The notes: generated by a model from the letters alone, not told the origin. Counted from the stretch's first letter, positions 37,201 to 51,700 are shown. The stretch: 64,000 bases of DNA from Malurus cyaneus samueli (GCA_009741485.1 CM019216.1:41450872-41514871), one strand, 5' to 3'. Translations and numbers: made by a program.

Positions 37201-40200
37201 CATGACTTTCAGTCCTGTAAGCAGCACCAGTCTTCTGTTAGACAACAGACATAGCCAAACTGTCTGCTCTGGAGAGGTTCAGAAATCTCCTTGAGTAGTA
37301 AAAAAATGTAATTACATTTTTCCTGTCTTTAAAAAGATATAGTTATACAGGCAGCTTGCAGCTGTTCAGGCTAGAAGAGGGCACAGCCACTGCCCACAGA
37401 GAGCACATGGTGAGAAGACTTCTCCCTACTTTTCTTATGTCCCCTGACGACTCTGTGAGCTAATGGTAAAAAATGGACATAAAATCTGCAGAGATTGCAG
37501 TTAATTGTTTCAAGAGGGGAGCTGTCATCCACCTGAAATTGCAACTGTCTGCTTTCTCCAGCAAGTGTGCCTGAGGATCCTTAAGTATTTCAGGTCCACA
37601 GAGAGAAGCCTGACCATCAGTGCAGCTGGCCACTCCTTCAAGGCTGGCTGCCTAAATCCCAGCACAGAAGATGCTACCAAAGGAGGCACAGAAGTTTCTG
37701 GTGGCCTGAGGTCTCAGCCACATCAGCTGACAAGGTGAGGTAGTGAGTCTTCTAAAGTGTGCTCTTCACCAAGAGTACCTTACCCAGTGCTCTGGATCTC
37801 TCCATGTGTTGTGATCAATTGCTGAATGACCTGAGGGATTCAAGCCAACCTATGCCTCAGAACCACATCTTGCCTCAACCAACAAAATATTTGTATTTAC
37901 CAGTGCCCTGTAACAAACCTGACAAACTCCAGGCATGTAGAAATACAATGTCAATAATCATTGCTAGATAAACATTCACTTAGATAGGCACTGCTGGCTC
38001 TGCTCAAACTACAATCTTTTTAAGTGTGGGACTATCACACAGCATAGATGCTCCTGAAAAATCTGAGGCATTGTGCAATTTATGGAAATGCTTGTTTAAG
38101 TAATGCCTAATGACCTACAAAATGTATTATTTAGGATATGTATATGTATTAGATTTAGGTAGAGTTTAGGACTTCCTGGTTTTTAATCTTGAATGAGGAC
38201 ATATGGCTGAAGCGATATAATTAATACACTTACTTCACAGATTGGAAAAAGTATCTACAAATGTAATTCCTGAAACTTATCAAACTTTGACTCCAAACTT
38301 TTTTGTGGAATATCCTGAACAGAATCAGTGTCTCATACTGATACTAGTGGTTTGATATCAGATACATAGTATTTTGAGCTGTAGAATTTCTGCTACTTAA
38401 TATTAATCCCAAAGTTCTCATGTAGAAAACCTGAAGAAGTATTATAGTATTCTACAAGTAGTTTTTTCAACATTTTGAACTCACATTTATTTCTTATTTA
38501 CTGGAAGCTTGTTTGTGTGTTTTCCTCCATAGAAACACACAGAAGTAAACACACATACAGAAGAACTGTGACTATAACCAAAAAGGAAATAAGCTTCCAG
38601 CCCTATTTTTTCCTGTGTTAAGACTTCTAACATTTTGCAATCACCCCCAGAAAAACCCAAAAACTAAACAACAAAACAACCACAAAAAAAAAACAAACAA
38701 AAACCCACCCAAAACAACCAAACCCAGAAAAACCTCAAAACCCAAAACAGCAACAAAAAAACCCTCCCAAAAAAAATCACACCAAACAAACAAAAAAAAA
38801 CCCTCACACTACCTTCATCCATGAACATGAAAAAATTGAAACTTATTTGAAAATAAATAAAATGTGGCGATACACATAGAGTTGAGGACATCTTTATGTT
38901 TTAAATGATAAATATTTGTCCTTTAAAAATGCAACCAGGTAAAATTCCTAAATGAAAACTTCTTGGAACTAGAAAATTGTATTTTTCACTAAAGAAATGC
39001 TGAACAGAGTGTTCCAGCATCTTCAAATTTTCAAGTCAGAAAAAGTAATTTGAAAACTTTTGCTTTCCAATGGGAGGTGTCAGCTTTTCAGGGGGTAGAC
39101 ATTGGGACAAAACCTCCTGAATTCTAGATAATATACTTTTGTTCTCCTTTCTCTCTTTTTTTTTTTTTTGGCCCTCTGTGTACGCAATCTCTGATCTGGA
39201 GATTACCTGTGAAATACTTCAGAGAGCCCTCGCAATGAGAAAAACATTATTGCACAGGGGCCTGTCTTTCCTCTGGACTAATACATGGATATGGATATAT
39301 ACTCTTGAACTTAAACTAAAGCCTAAATAAATATTTACTAATCTGATTACAGTTTATTTGGCAGTCAATTTAGAAGCGAAGGCAACAGTATTTCCTTAAC
39401 AACAGTTTCTAATGTGTTTTGTTTTGGTGTTTTGTTTTTTTTTAACATACTACACAGAAGAAGTGCCTTTGAAGAACTGAAACAACAGGAAAGCCAATTG
39501 ACTGGCAAACTACTTGAGACCTACCTAACATGTAGGTAGCATGTGATATAAGCACAAAATGTATAGCATTCTTTCTTAAATATGTTATCATTTAATCTAT
39601 GCTCAGAATTGGAGGGGTACCTGTTATGAATCCCACCACACTGTAAAACATGAGCCATTGGAATAGTTCAGCACATAATCCATCTGAAACTGAGACTGAG
39701 TTGCATCCTCCCTAGCAGACTGCTTGGGATGGAGATGATCAGAGCTGTGAGTTACAATGACAGAAGGCCCGCAAACCAAAGAATTACATTGCATTAAAAC
39801 TATTTTCTGTTCCATTTTGAGATTCAGCTTAGAAGAAAGTAGATAAAATATATATAGGTGCATAAGCATTGCTTTATCACCCAAAAGGGATGTAATAAGT
39901 CCCAGTGAACCTGAGCAGAATGAGAGGAGAAAACCCAAAACCTGCAGGCAAAAAAATCACAGAAATATCCAGTTACTTGATCTGTTGCTCAGATACATAA
40001 CTGGGTACTGTTTTTAATAGGCATAAGTAGTATTTAGAAGGCTTAGGCAGTCTCCTTAAAATAGGATTCCCAAAACAAGCATGACAGGGAGAAAGTCTCA
40101 ATTTCTTCTTTCATTTTTGTTTGACAGTGATCTCCAGTTTTGCAGTCACATACCCCTTTTGCAAAGTGCAGTAGTCTTGATTGAGATGCTTAGGACTAAG

Positions 40201-43200
40201 CAGGAATTGCCAAAAAAAAAGTCAGGATCTTGAAAGTGGAGATATTTCAATGAATGTTCTCTATAAGGCTGTTAAAAACACAATCAGAGATCTCTTCTGT
40301 CTCCTATGGTGAAGTCAGCCCAGCATTTGCCCAGTTACTTACCTCAAACAAGTTGAATTTAATTTTTCTATAAAGGACTTTGATTTAACCTTTAGAAAAT
40401 TCTGCACCCCATCATTAAGGGCAGTGAAATAGACAATTTGTTCAGAAGACTAAGGAAAGTAACAGAGTGCAGAGAACCATATCAAAAAAAGGAAAGGAAT
40501 CTGACTGGGTTGATCCAACATGATGTTCAAATTAGGTGAAAAATTTTCAGAGCAGCCTCATAAACTTTATGATAAAAAATTAATTCTGATACAGAATAGA
40601 TCGGTGAAGCTGGCAAGCTCTTCTTCCCTGGACATTTAAATTTTACTAAGATTTCAGTGACTTAAGCAAATAGCTTTTCCTTTTCTCCATCCTTTCTTTG
40701 ATCAGAATTTGAGACACCTGGGTGCCAGCAAGGAAAGTTTTGGTGGCACTGGAGATCCTTTCAAGGAAGATGTTAGGACAGTGAAAAGAGGAAGTCCCAG
40801 CATGTAGTGCATCATTATTTAGCACTAAAGGGAGAACAAAGGTGCATTACACACCAGGAAATAACAAAACCAGAAGAAAACCGGGACCTTGCTTTTGCTT
40901 GCTAGATTCTTACAAGGAGAGCCATTTAAAAAAATTCCATGGCTAGACCCCAATTCTGAGTGTTTATTTACATTGGAAAATAAACTTCAGTAATTATACA
41001 CCCAGAGATGGATGTATGTAATTCTCTTTGTGGCATTCCTAGTCAAGAAACAGAATCTTTTGAGAAAGAACACTTCTGCTGACTGCAATACTGGATTCTT
41101 GCCTGGGGTGTTACCAACTCAACTAATGACTCACTGCCAAGGCAGACAATTCTCTCTCAAACATGCTGATGGATTTCTTTAGAAAAATAAGGTCACTGTT
41201 AAACTATTTCACTGAACAAGTTCTGATGTCACAGCAATTTGGGACATCAGTCAATGAGTGTTGCTTTTAATTAGTGCTAAAGTCCTTGTGTTGTGTGAGC
41301 TTATCTCCAAATCTTTCAAGTGGAACTTAGCCAAGAAGGTTTTAAAAATATGTTGACACTGAGTATCAGAATTTAAGACATTTTTTTGCCAGACTTGAGC
41401 TAAATTAGAAGAAGAAAAGTTTTGCCTTAGTTCAAGAGATAATTTTCTGCATTTTAATGTCTTCTTGGTGCTTTTTTTTAATTTATGTGACTGAAGGAAA
41501 AACTAGGCACAATAAAAAATTTGTACAGTGTGTCTTACCCTGTGATAGCATAAATGAGGCCCCAGGGTAGGTCTTACTTGTAAAAAAGTAATATTTTGAC
41601 AATATTTTATATAGTTGTTCTCTGCTAGTGACAAAATACTGTGTTCCGAGGGCAGATCCACTCTTAGATATGTCAATGATACAGAATTGCAATCCTTGCA
41701 GAGCTGACTGCTGCTTCCTGGGTGTCTCTTTTTCATGGCACAGGTACACAGCACTCATTTCATGGAGTTTGCAGAGGTGGAAAACCATGACAATTTCAAA
41801 ACTAGTGAGGATGGATCTATTCACACACAGGACTAGTGAGGGTTTTATGTAACATATGGTGTCAATTTAGAGGACCCAAAGGAGATTGGGAACAGCTGCT
41901 GCTTGTGACCAGCCAGTATATTAAGAAAGATAAATATATCAACAGGTTTAAAAGACCTGTGATAGTTGGGTTTGCTGTTTTCAAGGCAGGTCAAGCCCAT
42001 CGCTTGAATTGTTGCTGTACATCTGCAAGACCAAATGCTGACTGGATTTCTGGGACCTTTCTTTATCCTTCTAGTTAGTTAAATGATGAATGTGTTGCAA
42101 AGACCTAACTGAAATGTGGATTTGGTTGTCACATATTGTTAATGTGACAGATTTGCACTTTTTCAGGGTCACAGACATCAAAGTCACCCTGGAGGGAATA
42201 ATAACAGAGAAGGGACATTTACTAATGGAGTTAAATAATAGAATGAGCAAACACATCTTCTAGGCACAGGGAGTTGGAAAAGAAAAATAGTATTTTTTTT
42301 CTGAATGTTTTTAAAATAATTTATTGGATTGCTTTTTTCACAGACTATATTTAACTTCCTAACATTCTAAACTTTTCTCTGGTGTAAATAAAAATCCACA
42401 AATTATTTGATGTTCTAGACTTCCTTATTAAATACTAAAAGCTGAATTGAGGGAGACTTATTACAGATTTCTAGAAAAGACCAGCTGTACTTCTAGAAGA
42501 GAGAGGAAGAAGCTTGGAAATCCCATGGCTGATTTTTAACTCTGTACCTCTAAACTCTTCAGATTCACTCTACTTGATTTATCATTTATTGTCAAAATTA
42601 GCTATCATTTAGAAAGTATCGCAGCCAAGAAAACAAAAGCATCAGTTCTTTAAGGATTTCTCATGGACTGATAACATTGAAACATTTGTAGTGATGTTTT
42701 TTCCTCCTTTTACAGTAATTTTCAAATGATGAAGACTGACTTTTCTGATAGTAAGCTATCTGAAAAAGAAAGCCTGACCCCTTGATCTGGGGGGCCCCAC
42801 TCTCTGGCCTGCCATATCTCTGAATAAAATTTAACTTTGAGTAATCTATGCTCAAAATTAAACTTTAAAATTTAATTTTAAAATTTTAACTTTGAGTTAT
42901 CTGTGATCTGAGAGTGAAGGTGAAGGGATGAAGATGATACCAGCAGGGTCTGGTGCTATGAAAAATTAAGCTTCTTTTGACTTTTCTCCCCTGGTTTTCT
43001 TGTGATTTCTCTGGCTTTATGTCTTGATGTGAGTCTTTTGAACTTGAACCTCACAAAGAATATTTGTTAAAAGATGACAGAAGAGATACGTTTAAACCAA
43101 ATCGCTGGTGCATTTGTTCTTTTCCTTGAAGAATACTCTGGGGTGAACCAAAGCTTATGGAACTTGAAATATTTTCCTGGCCTGGGGTTCCCTGCAAGCA

Positions 43201-46200
43201 AAAACCAGAACCCTGTGCTATAAATAAACAGGATTACCACAAGCCCAGGGACTGTAGGCATGTGGAAATCCCTGTGATACCAACGTCTGCTTGTTTTCTC
43301 ATTTTTTTGTGTGTCTTAGGTAACTTGTGAACAATTCAGTGGCAACAAACCCACCCTTGGCTGGGCACATGCCTCTGTGGACTAAAGTGCTTTGCTGCTT
43401 GACCTCTGGACCTGAAACTGTTCTCTTGGAAAAAAAAGAGACAGCTACAGAAGCTATTCTTGGTCTGAAAACTGATTTGCAAGCCATTAACTTCGGATTG
43501 TGTAAGATGCCCTTTCAATGTTTCCTGTTGCCCATACATACCACTAGAGACAGCAACTGTATATATTCTATAAGTATCATTCTATATTTACTAGATTTAT
43601 TTTTTCATTGTTGTTTAATCTGAGAAAAAAGTGCCATACTTTATTAAGTAGTTGAAACCAATGAACAAAGTGACGACAAAATGTGTATTAAGCAATGTTT
43701 AGCACTGTTATTCACGAGTGCTGCTGCATATCCTGAGGGCTCTTCCCTTCCTCTCTCTGAATCCAGACATGTGACTATATTTTACCATGGCCCACAGAGG
43801 CATACAGGCCTTCTGCCCAAAGACCTCTGTGTTGAAGGATGAATGGGCCCAGAGGAGCTTGGAAGTGTATTTCCCTCTAGGGGACTCAGCAGTCTCAAGG
43901 ACAATGCTGTGAGTAGCAGGAGGTGGAAAGGAGCAGATAAACCACTTCAGAAGCAGGGAGAAATGGCACTAATTGAGGTCGTCTTCACACACTTGAAATG
44001 TTTTGTTTTCAGTCCTGGAGTAACAGAGGGCAGCTCTCAAAATAGGAATAGTGGACAGTGTTAGGTAATCTCTTGTGTACCCTTGAAGGGGCTTTAAATA
44101 GAAAACATTTTAAAACCAGAAGTATGTAGTTTAAGAAATCTCCTAAGGCCATTCTCCCGTTTTCTTGGGGGAAGGGGGCAGTTGTGTTAGAGAGGTCTAT
44201 AAAAGATTGTCTAATTGCTTAGTTCACTAAGCTTCTGCCCTCATCCCAATAGACTTTACTTTCCATTGCTCTATGACCTGTGAATCTACCTTTCAAGGAA
44301 ATTTGTTTTATTTCATAAACAAAACATTCCAGTTAGAGAGGAATGAAACCTCTACAGTAACAATACAGCAATTCTCTTCCAAAGCATCAAGGAGTATATC
44401 CTGGAATTGCTCTCACAACCCAGCTATCTACGCAGGATTAAATGCTGTTGCTGGAGGTCTCTTGCTTCTAGCTGAAATTGAATGGAATAGATCTCACAGG
44501 CTTTGTTTCCATCTAGGACAGAGTTCATGCAGAAGAATGAGGAAACAATAGCACTCTGTCCAGAAGCTTAGCTCAGCCAATATAAAATTTTCTATTGGTC
44601 TGTTGCTCGAGCACTCTTAGCTTCTTCCGAACAGTTCAGGTCAGGCAGGTCTAAATCAGAGAACTTGAGTGTTGAAATCTGCATTTGCGGCAACGAAGTT
44701 ACTTCCCAAGCCTTTCTGCATCTTCCTCTTCCACAATGTTTTGGTTTCACTGTGGAAAGTAATGCAAATGCTCCTCTGCTGAAGTGCTGATGCCAAAGAG
44801 TTGGATCTGGATCACTGCACAGTGATATTACTGGTATGTCCAGAAGGAAGAGCACTGGATGTTCACATTTTCAATGTTCTAATTACAACATTTCAAGAGC
44901 TAACATGTGTCATTGTTCTTGGAACATTTCTTTTCCTGACCTAAGCTGTGAGCATTTGTAATTAAAATTTTTATTTAAAAAGAACTTAACAGCTATTCTT
45001 GGTAGAGGAGCCTAAAGAAGGCTTGAGTCTTTGTGCATCTTTAATTACATCTTCAATTAATTTGGAGTTTCTCCAAAAACTATAAAGTAATAGTGACAGT
45101 CATTACCTAATGTGGTAACAGAAAGTCTTGGAAGAGTCAGCAGATATCAGGTTGAGGGAAATGGAGCTTTTCAAATATGTGAGAACTATTAGTTGTCGAA
45201 AGAGGTGTAGTGTCGAAACTAAGGTGTTTTTTAAGCAGCAAGTACACTGCCTGTTACTTTTTAAAAAGAAAAATGTGTCATAAAAAGCTTCATGTTTTAG
45301 AAGAAAAAAAAACAGTTAACTTTGTAAGATTTGGAAGAAATTTCTCCAGTGAATGGTTTATTCTGTGTTCTGTTCTTGAGCCTTCTGATGAGGCATTCAA
45401 TAATATCCTGTACCATAAATGTGATGCCGCACCAGGTTACTTGGGTTTGATACAGGCAGCAACCTGCATGTCCAGAAATGTCTCCCCAACATAGAATGAA
45501 TACTTGGGTAAATAAACATTTCTAAATGTGCTTTGGATTATCTCTTTACATTCTATACATTTATTTTGAAGTATGCCAGAATGCTTTGGACTTGGAAATA
45601 AGATTCAGTTTGGCCCAAGCAATGATTAACATTATGCATAAACAGCCAGGGTTTGATGTCGAGCTTCAATGTGTGTCAACACTTACAAAGATGAATGTAT
45701 GTGTTTGCAACTTCACCTCACTGCTGTGGGACATAGTAAACCAACAATTAGATTGAATTTATGGTATGGACATCTTGGGCAAGTAGGTGAAATCCATAAT
45801 GGAAAACTTTGATTAAAGCCTGAATGGGTTTACAGTGTTAAGGTGTGCCAATTAAAAATTAAGCCCATGGATGTTTTGCAAACATAAGGCCTGAAGCTGA
45901 TGAGCAGAAAGTTATCACTTCCTTAACATAAGAAACAAATCATTGGAAAGATTGCAGAGCTTCATATGACATGTTAAAGCCACATCTGCTATTGCTTCAA
46001 ACAACTAGAAAGAGTATTTGAGAGGAAGGTAAATAAAACCTTTTTGTTTTTTTCTGTAATCCAGTGGATAATGAACTAGTCACATTTAGAGTAAGAGAGA
46101 AGAGACTTTAAAAGAATATAAACACAGTTTGTACTTTGTATTTCACTTTGAAAAATTTCAGATAGCTGTGAATTCCTGTGCTAATAATTAAAGAACAGCA

Positions 46201-48699
46201 TTTCAAATCCTCACATTTTTCTTCGGGTCTAAAAACCTGCCTCAACTTTCCTCTGTATCCTGCCACAGGGTATTTCCTTTCTTTGAGCTTTGATTTCAGA
46301 GGCTTCAGGTTGGGAAGCTTAATTAGCTAACTTTTGTAACTCAGCTATTAGTCCACGGAAGTTGGGGTTTTGGTACAAGAGGCTCCTGCTGTGCTGCTGT
46401 TGCCACTAGGGCATCCACATTGCTAGCAATAAAAAAGGAATGTTGCTAGCATCACTGGATCTCAAATTTTGTTCTAAAACAATAGGAAAGACTCAAAAAA
46501 AATTTAGCATGAATGATTCATCTAGAGTGGGTACATAGATACTTGACATAAAAACTTTTACATATATATAAATAGAATTTTTTTCTAACTTCTGTTTAAA
46601 TATAGTTGAGTTTTGCCTTGATTTCTAGCTATATGTGAATTTTGTTGGCTAATGTCACTATGTTTACAGGTAAATTTTAGGTAGAGGCCCAGAGGGAATA
46701 TGTCCACAAGATTTATTTGCTTCTGTTAGGGGCTTCCCCCAAGTCCTACAGAGCCAATGTCACATGGCTCCAAGATGGACCCACTGGTCAGCACTGAGCC
46801 CCTCAGTGACAATGGTAGTACCTCTGGGATAACATATTTAGAAAGGGCAAAAAAACCCCTGTGTAACAGCAATTACAGCCAGAGAGAGAAGTGAGAAAAA
46901 AGAGCCCTGCAGACACCCAGGTCAGTGAAGAAAGAGGGGGAGGAGGTGTTCCAAGTTCCAGAGCAGAGATTCCCCTGCAGAAGAAAGGAGGGATGAAAGG
47001 AAGGTGTTTTAAGATTGGTTTTAATTCTCGTTATCTTACTCTGATTTTGAATGGCAATAGGTCCATTTTTCTCAAGTCTGTTTTGCCTATGGCAGTATGC
47101 CCATAACTAGTGAGATATCTCCCAGTGCCCATCTCTACCCCTGAGATTTTTATTATATTGTCTCTCTCCCATCCTGCCGAGGAGGGGAGTGATAGAGCAA
47201 GTTGGTGGGCACCTGGCATCCAGTCACCACACTGATTGTAAAAAATTTAGGATCCAACACCTGAAAATAAGACTGTTTAAAAAAATTGCAATCTTATGAT
47301 GAATCAAGCAATAGATAAAGTCTCATGCTATCTGGATATCCAGAAAGAAAAAAAAATTAGGAAAAAAGTGATTCCTCCCCCACCAGCTTTACACTGCCCT
47401 TTCATGACTGTGGATTTTGTACTTGCATCTTGCAGTGCACTGGGGCATTAGTATTCCTAACAGTGTTTCTGTGGGTACAGAATATTAAATACTAATGATG
47501 AAAGTAATTGCTGAGGTTAGTCTGGGCTCAGGACCACTGTATCAGTATCCTGATCTGATGCAACTTGTCCTGCTCTTTGGCCACATTCTACTACTCTTTT
47601 GAGTACAGCTGCCAAGCTGGATGTGTGAGCATTGTGATTTCACATGTGGAACCCACACACGACCTGCAGCACAGACCTGCCCCTCATTCCTGATCCTGCA
47701 GCTGTGCAACACTGTGGGTTATGCAGAGAAGCCACAGAGCAGCTGAGGCACACCCAGAAGCCAAGAGCTCCTTGTTTCAGGTCCCTTCTGGATTCTTGTC
47801 TCTGTCTTGAGTCCCTCACCCACATTCCTCTCCCCATAGACATTGTGATTTTGTGTTGGTTATCTGAGTGTTTATTTCCAAGTGCACACAGTTTTAATGA
47901 GCAGGCATAATCATAGCAGACGTGACAATGTGGCTAATAAACCATGTCAGCTAATGAAAGAGAAGAGTACTTAGATGTGTTCCAACATAATTGCATTTAT
48001 TAAGGCTTCAGTTCTATTTTCATATTTGATGTTTGATATCTGATGTGCACTAAAACACTGGAACTTATTCTTACAAATGAAGCCATTACAATGTTTCTTA
48101 TGTAGACAATTTATAAAAGCGTTATTTGAGACTTATTTGTTCTTTCTTTGTTTTCGTTGGCTTTAAGTTCTACTTTGAGGAACATTTATTAGCTCAAGTT
48201 TCACCCTTCTCTTGGTTTGGTGCATTCAATCCCCAAAGCTCTACCTACCAGGAATTCCACAGCATCTACAGGCCAAAAACAGACAGTAAAGGAGGTAATC
48301 TAGAAAAAGAAGTACCTCAGCTAATAGTTGGTAAGTGGCTATCTATGTAAACCCCAGAAACTGTATACAGTTCTTGGATTCAAAAGATGGAAGTTCCCTT
48401 CTGCTTAACTCTTTCAAATAGGATGCCCAAGAGTGATCTTGCTAGTTCAATTACAGCTACTGGTTAAATTCTAGATATGTGATTCTTAATTTATTTATTT
48501 ATTGCTAAAGGTTTGTGAAGATCCATTCTATCCACCTTTAAAACAAGATTTTTTTTCCTGTGAATGAGCACAGAAAGGTAGAAGTCTTGACCTCATGACA
48601 GCCAGAAGCAAGAACAATCAGATTAATGAGAAGGAAAATATGTGTGTTTTATACTGTTGTGAGGTCACAATAAGTCTCCAGATTTATTTGTGTGCGTCT

Positions 48700-48746
<47 letters not shown>

Positions 48747-51700
48747 CTGAAAATAAAGCAAATATTGTTATAGTTGAAGCAAATTATTACTATGATGCTC
48801 TACCATTTCCTGGTGCAGGACTCCAAATTTGGTTGGTTGTAATTTTGATAAATGCTAATTATTATGAATGAAATTACTGATGTTGGATGTCTCTAGCAGG
48901 TCGGGGTTTTTTTGATCAGTCAGCTTGGTTGTTGCTTGCTACTTCTCCTGTCCTCACTGGAAACAGGGAAGATGCTGTTCTCCTTGTAGCAGCTCTGTGA
49001 AGAAGCATGTAAAGATGAGTTGTCCTGTCCCACCCATCCAGAGTCACAGAATTACAAGAGCAGATTGTAAAGTACAGAGGGACATTCTGTCCCTGTAAGA
49101 GGAACAGAATAAAGTTGCACAATTTCTGACCCTGAACTCTGGGGTGCTGTCTTTCCAAACTCTTTTTTTTCAGTGTAGCTGTGAAGGTGTGGGAAATGGC
49201 TGGTGTTGAAATCTAAACATTTATTACTAATAACTGCATGGTTGTGTTCACATTTTCTTATGATCCGTGATTCATTGGTCATAAGCAGCAAAGCGCGAAG
49301 GCACTCAGCTATAGCAGTGGCCACATCTTCCATGTGATATGAGCAGGGTGGCTCAGTTGTACAATTTGGGATAGACACAGAGGAGTATCCTTCTATCCAC
49401 AGAGCTGGGAGATTTTCCTGCCACTGCTTCCACAGCACAACAGATGACGGACTGTTGTCTTTCCAGTTTCCACATGACCAATCTGCAGCTTTCAGTCATT
49501 TTTATGTCCTGGGGTTTCTGTTCTTTTGGAAGCTTCCATCATCAGTAGAAAAGAGGTCTAGCTCTGCGGACCATAGGTGTTTGCTGTCCCCATTTTGGGA
49601 GCATGGCAGGTACAGTGGTACATGTGCTGGGACTGCACAGCCTTTGGAGAAGGAATGGACTCAGCTAGTAATAAGTGAACCAGGTTACAGAGGTATACGT
49701 ACTTTAGAGAGGTATACAACTGAAAGCCTTGTGAATTTTTATTCAAAAGGTATATATCTTGTGTTAGATATTAAAAACAGATAAAATAACATTCATTATG
49801 GATAAATGGATAAAAATTTCAAACAAAGCCAGGTTTATAGGATCAGTGCTTTTTACCTTCAAAGCAAAAGACAAAGTGCCAGCATATTTTTAGGGGCCAG
49901 TATAGGTCAAGGTAGGCAAAACTTTGGCCTTGCATTGGTAGCAAGTCAGAAACAAATTCAGTCATGATTTACAATTAATCTTTGAATGGTCCCCTAAAAT
50001 ATTGACAGGCCTTTGTTATCTGTATGCAAATGATTTCTCTGTTTCCTCTTTCTCTTTTTCCCTGTGTTCGCAGTTATTTGCTGACACACTGATAGAAGAC
50101 CCTGTGTTGTTACAAAAGATTGCTTTGTCACTATTAGAGGTGGGAACAAAGAGAAAAAAGCAGAGAAAACAGCTCTTCATCCTGGATTCCTTCTTCGCTC
50201 TCCTGGACCTTGTCACACTGCCAACAGCTGATGGAGGTGGCAACAGAGAAGGCACGATTATATAAATTAGTGCTGTTTTAACTGTGGTGATTTCAGAAAG
50301 GTGTGGTTTGTCAGCAAAAGAAGTGACCTCTTTTGAATAGACCACCTACTATAGTTTGAAAAAAATACAAGAGAAGGAGAGTGCCTATATGTGGAGATGG
50401 GGAAATGGGTTTAGTTCCAAAAGTTAGTTAGTTCCTCAAAGCCTGACAGGAGAAACCTTTGGCCAATGAAAATACCAAAATTTTGTCAAAAGGAACAGGC
50501 AGAATTCACTGATCAAATGAACACAAATATGCCTTCGTCTGCAGAGTTTTACATGCTTAAATATTTTAACAACCTTCTTATGAAAAACAGTGGGGTATAA
50601 GAAAAAGCACAAAATAAGTACAAGTTTTGTACACCACCAGAGATAGGAAAATATCAGAATTGCTCTACCTCTGCTGATCTTTACAATGATAATGAAATAA
50701 GATAGGCAAGGGAAGTCACTGTCATTTATGGAGTTATCAGCTAGGGGAGATGACAATTTGTACAGGAAGACAAAGAAGATAAGGACTGAGGTAATGGGGA
50801 GACTACAAAGGGTAGTGTTGAACTGTCTTGGAGGCAGGTTATTGGTGAAATTATTCTTGTTCAGCTCCATATTACTTGACACTTTTATTCATGATCTCAG
50901 TAGAAAACATAAGGGGGTGTTATTAAGTCCAAGACATTATAGTGCTGGCAGATAAAACTGATACAGAAAATAAATGGAATACCTTGCAGGAAGAACTCAC
51001 AGTTCTAAGGATTAGAGCAGTAGAGAGGAGATAAGCATCAAAAACACAAATCTTAAGGTTATGCATAATAATAGAAAATTCTCCTGTGGTTTTGAGCTTA
51101 TTACTTGGAAGCAACAGAGGGGGAAGAAGAACTGTGTGTAAAGCTGGCCATAGGATGGGTGTAAGCCGCCACATATCACAACTGTGATGAGCAGGAAAGC
51201 TATTATTTCTTACTGTGAGTCAGGCAATGAGTTTTTAAATATAGCGGAAGTTGATGCCTGTATGTGGTTCTGGGAAGGCTTTACCTGGATTATTAAGTAT
51301 AATTTGGAGATCTTGCTCAGGTAAGATATCAGACTGAAATGGGGGTAAAGATGATATACTGGCATGCCGGGATGAAACAGAGGACACATTTTACAAAAGC
51401 AAATTAAATAGATGGGCTTGTTTATACTAAGAAAAAATGAAAGCTGAGAAGAGAGAAGATACAATTTTTCTCCATAAATACACCAGAAAGATAAGCACTG
51501 AGAATGGAGGGAAGCTATTAAACTAAAGGCCAATTTTGGCAGCAGAACAAATGGATCTAATCACTGTGAATAAATTTAATCTTGAAATTAATAGGGGATT
51601 TCTAAGAATCAGACAACAAAGTTCTGGAAGGGAAAGAGCAAAGGGTAGAAAACTAACGGTTTTAAGGGGGGCTTGATTCATTTATGGAAAGGATTTGTGG

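Noticed and set aside
38615..38891. Lys/Pro/Asn-rich + frame and its aromatic-rich antisense frame
   Set aside because: Both are translations of the A/C-rich low-complexity tract.
39139..39330. 63-codon + frame (EITCEILQRALAMRKTLL)
   Set aside because: No GT donor where needed, and exons G and H already join in phase without it.
43327..43623. 98-codon + frame after 'gtgtgtcttag'
   Set aside because: Exon-like ends are missing. Exons H and I agree in phase without it.
49536..49609. Possible exon EKRSSSADHRCLLSPFWEHG between exons L and M
   Set aside because: The acceptor and donor (GCAG|GTACAG) look fair and phase 1 entry fits, but the end phase does not match exon M.
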